Shown here: piece by piece, positions 7,066 to 11,601 of the stretch | Numbering within the stretch: position 1 is the first letter of the stretch | Layout: each line of letters begins with the position of its first letter | Assembly: GCA_021202305.1 (NCBI GenBank) | Contig: JAJQDG010000060.1 | Coordinates: forward strand, 1-11,601 | Direction of reading: 5' to 3' | From: Candidatus Gastranaerophilales bacterium | Lineage (GTDB): Bacteria > Cyanobacteriota > Vampirovibrionia > Gastranaerophilales > Gastranaerophilaceae | DNA: 11,601 nt | The notes under the pieces: model-generated | The model's database searches: none | Told to the model about the DNA's origin: nothing | The model's input: the letters and a program-made list of their open reading frames with translations, nothing else | Translations under genes and position numbers: made by a program

Positions 7066-7097
7066 ATATTTAACAGACTTTAAGGGAGTTTAGAGTT

Positions 7098-9623
7098 TTG
7101 AGTCAGACTAATTTATTTGATCACGGGAAAATTTTGCCTGTTAATATAAGAGATGAGATGAAACGCTCTTACATAGACTATGCCATGAGCGTTATTATAG
7201 GGCGCGCCCTTCCTGATGTCAGGGACGGATTGAAACCGGTTCACAGACGCATTCTTTTTGCTATGAATGAACTTGGCATGACGCCCGATAAGCCCTTTAA
7301 AAAATGTGCAAGAATAGTCGGTGAAGTTTTAGGTAAATATCACCCGCACGGCGACACTGCCGTATATGATGCACTTGTCAGAATGGCTCAGGATTTTGCA
7401 ACAAGATACCTTACAATTGACGGTCATGGCAATTTTGGTTCCGTAGACGGTGATTCACCTGCTGCTATGCGTTATACGGAAGCAAGAATGCACAAAATTA
7501 CAACCTCCATGCTTGCAGATATTGATTGTGAAACGGTTGAATTTTCTCCGAATTTTGACGGTTCACTGCAAGAGCCTTCGGTTTTGCCGGTGCGTTTACC
7601 CATGCTTTTATTAAACGGAGTTTCGGGGATTGCAGTCGGCATGGCTACAAATATTCCTCCGCACAATCTTTGTGAAATAGTGGAAGGAACAAAAGCTTTA
7701 ATAGATAATCCCGAAATTACAAATGAAGGATTAATGCAATATATTAAAGGCCCTGATTTTCCGACGGCAGCAACAATAATAGGCACAACCGAAATTAAAA
7801 AAGCGTATGAAACAGGGCGCGGTTCTATTAAAATGTCCGCCGTTTCTTCAATTGAAGAAATTCAAGGCGGCTACGGACGCCAGTCAAAAACGGCAATTGT
7901 TGTAACGGAGCTTCCTTATCAGGTAAATAAAGCTCAATTAATTATGAAAATAGCAGAACTTGTTAAGGATGAAAAAATTAAAGGTATATCAGACATAAGA
8001 GATGAATCAGACAGGGAAGGCATGCGCATTGTAATTGAATTGAAGCGCGATGCAAAACCGGATGTTGTCAGAAATAATCTTTATAAGCAGACGCCCCTCC
8101 TTTCAACTTTCGGGGTAAATATGGTTGCTCTTGTGGGTCAGCAGCCAAGGCTTTTAAATTTGTATGAAGTGTTGAATGAATTTATAGAACACAGGGTTGA
8201 AGTTATTACAAGGCGCACTATTTTCTTCCTTAAAAAGGCAAAAGCGCGCGCCCATATATTAGAGGGGCTTTTAATTGCGCTCAACGCGTTAGATGAAGTT
8301 ATAGAATTGATTAAACGTTCAAAAACAACAGAAGCCGCAAGAGAAGGCTTAATGAGTCGTTTCGGGCTTGATGTTGATCAGGCAAATGCAATTCTTGAAA
8401 TGCAGTTAAGACGCTTAACCGGTCTTGAACAGGATAAAATCCGCTCTGAATATAATGATTTGCTTAAAAAAATTGAAGAATACGAAGAAATTTTATCTGA
8501 CAGAAATAAGATTTTGACAATAATAAAAACCGAGTTGGATGAAGATAAAGAAAAATACGGTGATGACAGAAAAACGCAGATTCTTCCCGAGCAGGGCGAA
8601 TTTAATATAGAAGATTTAACCCCTAACACCTCAATGGCGGTATTTATTACGCGGCAGGGCTATATAAAACGCATTTCGCTTGATACCTTTGAGCGTCAAA
8701 ACCGCGCAACAAGGGGCAAGGGCGGTATGAAAACCAAAGAGGATGATGATGTTGAACATTTCTTTACCGCAAAAATGCATGATAAAGTTCTTTTCTTCTC
8801 ATCAAAGGGTGTTGTGTACAGCCTTAATGTGTATGATTTTCCTGAAGGTTCGCGCCAATCAAAGGGGCTGCCCATAATTAACGTTCTTCCGATTGAACAA
8901 AATGAACAAATAACGGCTGTTGTTCCGGTGAGCAAGTTTGATTCTTCCACAAATTTAATTATGCTTACAAAAGAAGGGTACATAAAACGTATCAGCCTTG
9001 ATAATTTTGCAAATATCAGAAAATCCGGCATTATTGCAATTACACTGGAAGAAAACGATACATTAAACTGGGTAAAACTTGCAAAAGACGATGACGAAGT
9101 TATAATCGGCACCGCCTGCGGTATGGCAATACGTTTTGCAATTTCTGATTTAAGACCCTTAGGGCGTTCGGCAAGGGGTGTAAATTCAATGAAATTGCGC
9201 ACGGGTGATACAATAATAGGCTGCGATGTTGTGCCTAAAGATTACGATGCCGATTTGCTTGTTTTGACAAGCGACGGTTTTGGAAAGCGCTCAAAACTTT
9301 CTGAATTTCGTCCTCAAAATAGGGGCGGTCTGGGGCTTATAGCAACTAAATTTAAATCATCTTCTTCAAGGCTCGTTGCACTTACTATTGTTGATGAAAA
9401 AGATGAAATTATGGTTGTTTCCGCAAACGGTGTTGTAACAAGAGTAAGCGCTTTAGATATTTCAAGGCAGGGACGCCCCGCTACAGGTGTAAAAGTGCAA
9501 AACCTGCAAGAGGGCGATTCGGTTGTTTCGGTGAATAAAATAATTGATCCTGATGATTCGGCAGAAAATGAACCGCAGGAACAAAATATAAATTCAGCGC
9601 AAACTAATTTAGAACTTGAATAA
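7098..9623 (+). CDS. gyrA: DNA gyrase subunit A
   Basis: An 841-aa type IIA topoisomerase subunit that, with GyrB, introduces negative supercoils using ATP. The start is TTG at 7098, set by AAGGGAG 9 nt upstream; the next in-frame ATG (codon 21) would cut into the conserved '[20 protein letters not shown]' region. The breakage-reunion domain carries '[12 protein letters not shown]' (80-91), with Thr87 and Asp91 at the quinolone-contact positions (Ser83 and Asp87 in E. coli), so there is no obvious acquired resistance change there. The catalytic tyrosine is Y126 in 'AAMRYTEAR'. A coiled coil and leucine-rich stretch lie at about 365-490. Six beta-pinwheel repeats fill about 510-815, followed by an acidic tail. 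The GyrA-box position reads '[10 protein letters not shown]' (534-543) rather than Q-R-R-G-G-R-G, as I recall for cyanobacterial GyrA. It is monocistronic and divergent from nadE. Confidence 0.97.
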   Translation: MSQTNLFDHGKILPVNIRDEMKRSYIDYAMSVIIGRALPDVRDGLKPVHRRILFAMNELGMTPDKPFKKCARIVGEVLGKYHPHGDTAVYDALVRMAQDFATRYLTIDGHGNFGSVDGDSPAAMRYTEARMHKITTSMLADIDCETVEFSPNFDGSLQEPSVLPVRLPMLLLNGVSGIAVGMATNIPPHNLCEIVEGTKALIDNPEITNEGLMQYIKGPDFPTAATIIGTTEIKKAYETGRGSIKMSAVSSIEEIQGGYGRQSKTAIVVTELPYQVNKAQLIMKIAELVKDEKIKGISDIRDESDREGMRIVIELKRDAKPDVVRNNLYKQTPLLSTFGVNMVALVGQQPRLLNLYEVLNEFIEHRVEVITRRTIFFLKKAKARAHILEGLLIALNALDEVIELIKRSKTTEAAREGLMSRFGLDVDQANAILEMQLRRLTGLEQDKIRSEYNDLLKKIEEYEEILSDRNKILTIIKTELDEDKEKYGDDRKTQILPEQGEFNIEDLTPNTSMAVFITRQGYIKRISLDTFERQNRATRGKGGMKTKEDDDVEHFFTAKMHDKVLFFSSKGVVYSLNVYDFPEGSRQSKGLPIINVLPIEQNEQITAVVPVSKFDSSTNLIMLTKEGYIKRISLDNFANIRKSGIIAITLEENDTLNWVKLAKDDDEVIIGTACGMAIRFAISDLRPLGRSARGVNSMKLRTGDTIIGCDVVPKDYDADLLVLTSDGFGKRSKLSEFRPQNRGGLGLIATKFKSSSSRLVALTIVDEKDEIMVVSANGVVTRVSALDISRQGRPATGVKVQNLQEGDSVVSVNKIIDPDDSAENEPQEQNINSAQTNLELE

Positions 9624-9650
9624 GAAGATGTAAAAAAACAAAAAATACGG

Positions 9651-9783
9651 CACGCGGGAGCCGGCGAGGAGTATCGGGGCGGTCAGCCCCGATACGGAAC
9701 GTAACGCCGGCGATTGGCTGGAATGTACGTTGAGCTTGACCCGCAACACTATGCCACGCGGGAGCCGGCGAGGAGTATCGGGG
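9651..9783. repeat. GC-rich dispersed repeat, left inverted copy plus partial second unit
   Basis: This starts 27 bp after the gyrA stop codon and is much more GC-rich than its surroundings. Bases 9659-9756 match the reverse complement of 11278-11375 at 92 of 98 positions, with the first 60 (9659-9718) identical. A 29-bp stretch at 9651-9679 is repeated directly and exactly at 9755-9783, so the unit is about 104 bp with a truncated second copy. Frames are open on both strands in parts, but no start codon and ribosome-binding site support a gene. It resembles a REP- or MITE-like dispersed element; its class is not identified. Confidence 0.8.
9660..9711. repeat. Nested stem-loop within the left repeat
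   Basis: A perfect 10-bp stem GTATCGGGGC (9671-9680) / GCCCCGATAC (9686-9695) encloses a 5-nt loop. An outer 7-bp pairing, GCCGGCG (9660-9666) with CGCCGGC (9705-9711), encloses the inner hairpin. No T run follows, so this is not a standard terminator, but it is the only strong hairpin downstream of gyrA. The identical structure recurs in inverted orientation at 11323-11374. Confidence 0.75.
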
Positions 9784-9951
9784 TTTCATCAGCCAAACTT
9801 TCATATCCGCCTGTGCAGGCAATTTTGGTTTTAAGTCATTCTCTAATTAAATAAAACGAGTACACTTTGCAATATTGCACTTACAATTATTGATTTGGAA
9901 GAAAATTTCAAACTAAAAAAATATAGGAAATCCTTCAATTTAAAGGCAGGG
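9784..9951. other. AT-rich intergenic stretch without a gene
   Basis: Between the left repeat and the XRE gene I see no convincing gene on either strand. It contains a short hairpin-like GCCTG-TG-CAGGC (9809-9820) and a 12-bp perfect palindrome TGCAATATTGCA (9868-9879), neither with an obvious role. No clear terminator for the minus-strand XRE gene was found here. Confidence 0.6.
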
Positions 9952-10266
9952 TCATATTTCATTTATCATTTTAAATATAAAAGTCAATTTGTCATCGCTT
10001 AAAAGAAGAAGCCTTTGGTTTATTTTGGCTATTAATTGCTGTTTGTCAACAAAATGTGCGTAATTAAAAATATCGCCATAAGAAATATCCAGACTGTTTA
10101 AAATTTTCTCCAGTGTTTCAAAAGAGGGATAATTTCTCCCGTTTTCAATACGGCTTAAATGTTTGGGGTCAATTCCTACAATTTCTGCTAATTTATCCTG
10201 CGTGAGTTTACGCTTTTCACGAAACTCTTTTATTCTCATTCCCAATAATTCTTTTTTTACAGCCAT
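9952..10266 (-). CDS. XRE-family helix-turn-helix transcriptional regulator
   Basis: A 104-aa Cro/CI-type DNA-binding protein. The HTH domain spans about residues 8-65: 'LGMRIKEFREKRKLTQDKLA', then 'VGIDPKHLSRIENGRNYPSF' with the typical 'R-x-E-N-G-x-x-x-P' recognition-helix end, then 'LEKILNSLDIS'. A short C-terminal tail (70-104) is helical and Leu/Ile-rich, likely for dimerisation. The ATG at 10266 has GGTGAT just upstream and leaves the usual few residues before the HTH. It is divergent from a pilin-like gene, with a 134-bp shared intergenic region containing candidate operators, so autoregulation or control of the pilin gene is possible. Its targets are not known. Confidence 0.9.
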   Translation of the reverse strand: MAVKKELLGMRIKEFREKRKLTQDKLAEIVGIDPKHLSRIENGRNYPSFETLEKILNSLDISYGDIFNYAHFVDKQQLIAKINQRLLLLSDDKLTFIFKMINEI

Positions 10267-10292
10267 ATAATCACCAACATTGCTATACTATT

Positions 10293-10313
10293 TTAACTTT
10301 TAAGAAAAATTAA
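10293..10313. promoter_or_regulatory. Imperfect 21-bp palindrome, candidate XRE operator
   Basis: Arms TTAACTTTT (10293-10301) and AAAAATTAA (10305-10313) are complementary at 8 of 9 positions around a 3-bp centre. It lies midway between the divergent XRE and pilin-like genes, where a Cro/CI-type dimer would be expected to bind. AT-rich palindromes can arise by chance in this sequence, so confidence is low. Confidence 0.3.
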
Positions 10314-10333
10314 CTATATAAATATAGAATATA

Positions 10334-10362
10334 TTGCAGAAAGGTGATAATCTATGTATAAT
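10334..10362 (+). promoter_or_regulatory. Sigma70-type promoter of the pilin-like gene
   Basis: The -35 is TTGCAG (10334-10339) and the -10 is a perfect TATAAT (10357-10362), with a 17-bp spacer. Transcription should start near 10369, and AAGGA (10384-10388) precedes the ATG at 10401. GGTGAT occurs at 10343-10348 within the spacer and again at 10363-10368 just after the -10, 20 bp apart. Confidence 0.6.
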
Positions 10363-10400
10363 GGTGATGTTATATATTGAATTAAGGATTAAATATCAAT

Positions 10401-11129
10401 ATGATTGGTAATAAAATTTTGTTAATAGCTGTTGTTTTTCTCTTGTATCATACCTTTGCCCGTGCTTGTATTCCTATAACCGCTCGAAAGGCTGCCTTTA
10501 CCCTTGCAGAAGTTCTTATTACCCTTGCCATAATAGGTGTTGTTGCCGCGATGACAATACCTGCTGTTTTAAATCATACAAAAGAAACACAATTAAAATC
10601 GGGCTTAAAAAAGGCACAATCTGTGTTAAGCTCAGCATTAGAATCAGTGCAATATGATACAGGACTTATTGCAAATCAAACCAATTATCGCTGTTATAAA
10701 TTTTATTCTGTTTTTAAAGAATATTTTTCGGGAATAAAATTTAATGACTCCACAAATCATTATGACTTAAACGGCACTTATTATACTTATAACGGGTATA
10801 CAAAAACTTCAACCAGTTATTTAGACGACGGTCAAATAGTACTTAATGACGGAACATTATTAATAATAGAAAATTCATGCACGTTAGAATTTTTATTACT
10901 TTCGGTTGATATCAACGGATTTGAAAACAAACCGAATAAATGGGGGCATGATTTATTTACCTTTGAAGTTGATGAACAAACAGGCGAGCTTCTTCCCGCA
11001 GGACATCCAAATACCCATTTTTCAGATAATGATACATATTGCTCAAAAACGTCTTATGATACATCTAACGGTGTGGGCTGTACCTACAAAGCATTAACGG
11101 AAAAAGATTATTTTAAAAATTTACCGTAA
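10401..11129 (+). CDS. Type IV pilin-like / pseudopilin protein with an unusually long leader
   Basis: A 242-aa protein with a class III prepilin signal: 'KAAFTLAEVLITLAIIGVVAAM' (30-51). Prepilin peptidase would cut between Ala32 and Phe33, leaving N-methyl-Phe and the conserved Glu at position +5 (E37), followed by the hydrophobic assembly helix. The globular part (about 60-242) has 'RCYKFYSVFKEYF', 'LNDGTLLIIENSC' and a C-terminal 'CTYKALTEKDYFKNLP'. The Cys residues could form disulfides. Type IVa leaders are usually 5-10 residues. Here there are 32, including a second hydrophobic segment (5-19, KILLIAVVFLLYHTF) that resembles a Sec signal. The ATG at 10401 is supported by AAGGA 12 nt upstream and a promoter, and no better in-frame start exists. 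It is a lone gene, not a pilus operon, so the role (pilus subunit, secretion pseudopilin or adhesin) is open. Confidence 0.85.
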   Translation: MIGNKILLIAVVFLLYHTFARACIPITARKAAFTLAEVLITLAIIGVVAAMTIPAVLNHTKETQLKSGLKKAQSVLSSALESVQYDTGLIANQTNYRCYKFYSVFKEYFSGIKFNDSTNHYDLNGTYYTYNGYTKTSTSYLDDGQIVLNDGTLLIIENSCTLEFLLLSVDINGFENKPNKWGHDLFTFEVDEQTGELLPAGHPNTHFSDNDTYCSKTSYDTSNGVGCTYKALTEKDYFKNLP

Positions 11130-11150
11130 GGCTTGAAGGAGCCGGAATTT

Positions 11151-11166
11151 TTGCCGCAAACGGCAA
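11151..11166 (+). terminator. Weak candidate terminator after the pilin-like gene
   Basis: A 6-bp stem TTGCCG / CGGCAA with a CAAA loop lies 21 bp after the stop codon. It is followed by TATATCTTTT, which is T-rich but not a clean T run. Confidence 0.35.
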
Positions 11167-11277
11167 TATATCTTTTGCAAAAACCGGAGTGAGTTACCGT
11201 TGTAACTTCCGCTCCCGCACGCTGCAATTGTTTCAAGCGGGTGTTATTCACCGGCTTTTCTCGTCGGCTCTGCTGCT

Positions 11278-11375
11278 TGGTGTAGTGTTACGGGTTAAGC
11301 TCAACATACATTCCCGCCAATCGCCGGCGTTACGTTCCGTATCGGGGCTGACCGCCCCGATACTCCTCGCCGGCT
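11278..11375. repeat. GC-rich dispersed repeat, right inverted copy
   Basis: Reverse complement of 9659-9756 with six mismatches in 98 bases; 11316-11375 is a perfect 60-bp match to 9659-9718. It contains the same nested stem-loop and abuts the 60-bp tandem array. Together the two copies bracket the XRE and pilin-like genes. No transposase is present and I could not identify flanking target duplications, so calling it a transposon end would be unsupported. Confidence 0.8.
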
Positions 11376-11601
11376 TCGCACGCCGTAGTGCTTCACGTGC
11401 GGGTCTCATCGACACCGCCCGTATCAGCACCGGCTTCGCACGCCGTAGTGCTTCACGTGCGGGTCTCATCGACACCGCCCGTATCAGCACCGGCTTCGCA
11501 CGCCGTAGTGCTTCACGTGCGGGTCTCATCGACACCGCCCGTATCAGCACCGGCTTCGCACGCCGTAGTGCTTCACGTGCGGGTCTCATCGACACCGCCC
11601 G
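11371..11601. repeat. 60-bp perfect tandem repeat, at least 3.85 copies, continues off the window
   Basis: The unit beginning CGGCTTCGCACGCCG occurs at 11371-11430, 11431-11490, 11491-11550 and 11551-11601 (51 bases), with no mismatches. It is 39/60 = 65% GC, against AT-rich flanks. Because 60 is divisible by three, three of the six frames stay open. The minus-strand frame gives a 20-residue repeat (MRPAREALRRAKP plus VLIRAVS) that is open to the window edge and stops at 11248. No start with a ribosome-binding site is visible, so I treat this as a DNA repeat rather than a gene. Ending inside such an array is typical of a contig break. Confidence 0.9.

Noticed and set aside
7371-7480. Quinolone-resistance change in GyrA
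   Set aside because: Thr87 and Asp91 occupy the key positions. Thr at the first site is the natural residue in several susceptible bacteria, so no acquired resistance can be claimed.
8696-9202. Minus-strand open frame of 168 aa inside gyrA
   Set aside because: It is an antisense shadow of the gyrase C-terminal domain, with no start signals or recognisable domains.
9604-9822. 72-aa open frame on the minus strand over the left repeat
   Set aside because: It overlaps the end of gyrA and the dispersed repeat, has no ribosome-binding site and resembles no protein. It is a by-product of GC-rich repeat DNA.
10354-10380. Eight-codon mini-ORF (MYNGDVIY) with AAGGTG upstream, ahead of the pilin-like gene
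   Set aside because: It overlaps the best -10 hexamer, so its start codon would lie upstream of the predicted transcript start. There is no sign of attenuation structures.
11248-11595. Open frame of 115 aa on the minus strand, made of 20-residue Arg/Ala-rich repeats
   Set aside because: It arises from a 60-bp GC-rich tandem repeat that also stays open in two plus-strand frames. No ribosome-binding site is visible at the ATG and the frame is open past the window edge. It is described as a DNA repeat instead.
11117-11601. Long plus-strand frame without a stop after the pilin-like gene
   Set aside because: There is no ATG and no supported alternative start. It runs through intergenic DNA, the inverted repeat and the tandem array, and openness is explained by high GC and a 60-bp period.
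11371-11601. CRISPR array
   Set aside because: The whole 60-bp period is identical from copy to copy with no variable spacers, and there are no cas genes.

Overview
The window looks like a chromosomal segment of a low-GC, Gram-negative-type bacterium on the non-photosynthetic cyanobacterial branch (Melainabacteria/Vampirovibrionia, most likely a gut Gastranaerophilales). This is inference, not a search result. It rests on four points: an Omp85/BamA with three POTRA domains; a GyrA whose C-terminal domain has the cyanobacterial-style 'RATRGK' sequence where most bacteria have the GyrA box; a pilin-like protein with the 'FTLAEVLITL' N-terminus typical of that group; and AT-rich codon use throughout.

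Layout. (1) 1-1183, minus strand: an RND-type efflux operon with a lipoprotein membrane-fusion subunit followed, with an 8-bp overlap, by the first 52 codons of the RND permease, which runs off the left edge. (2) 1184-1301: a divergent intergenic region with a perfect 20-bp palindrome and a good promoter for the plus-strand gene. (3) 1302-1649, plus strand: a small unknown membrane or lipoprotein with a Cys/His cluster and a Pro-rich tail, followed by a terminator. (4) 1771-5032, minus strand: an envelope-biogenesis operon of BamA/Omp85, an M48-peptidase-like protein that has lost its HEXXH motif, and an unknown secreted protein. The last two genes overlap by 8 bp, and the cluster has its own promoter just inside the end of nadE. 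(5) 5089-7002, minus strand: glutamine-dependent NAD+ synthetase, divergent from (6) gyrA (7098-9623, plus strand, TTG start). The -35 elements of the two promoters overlap. (7) 9624-11601: an accessory segment with a small XRE regulator (minus) and a type IV pilin-like protein (plus). It is bracketed by two inverted, hairpin-containing GC-rich repeats (98 bp, 92 matches, including a perfect 60-bp core). The window ends inside a perfect 60-bp tandem repeat (at least 3.85 copies, 65% GC), which looks like a contig end.

The housekeeping genes (nadE, gyrA, bamA) are ordinary. The points of interest are the pseudo-M48 protein next to BamA, the Cys/His-rich small protein sharing a palindromic control region with an efflux operon, and the repeat-bracketed XRE/pilin module. 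I saw no tRNA, rRNA, CRISPR array or recognisable transposase. I found no clear evidence of a wholly new defence or mobile system.
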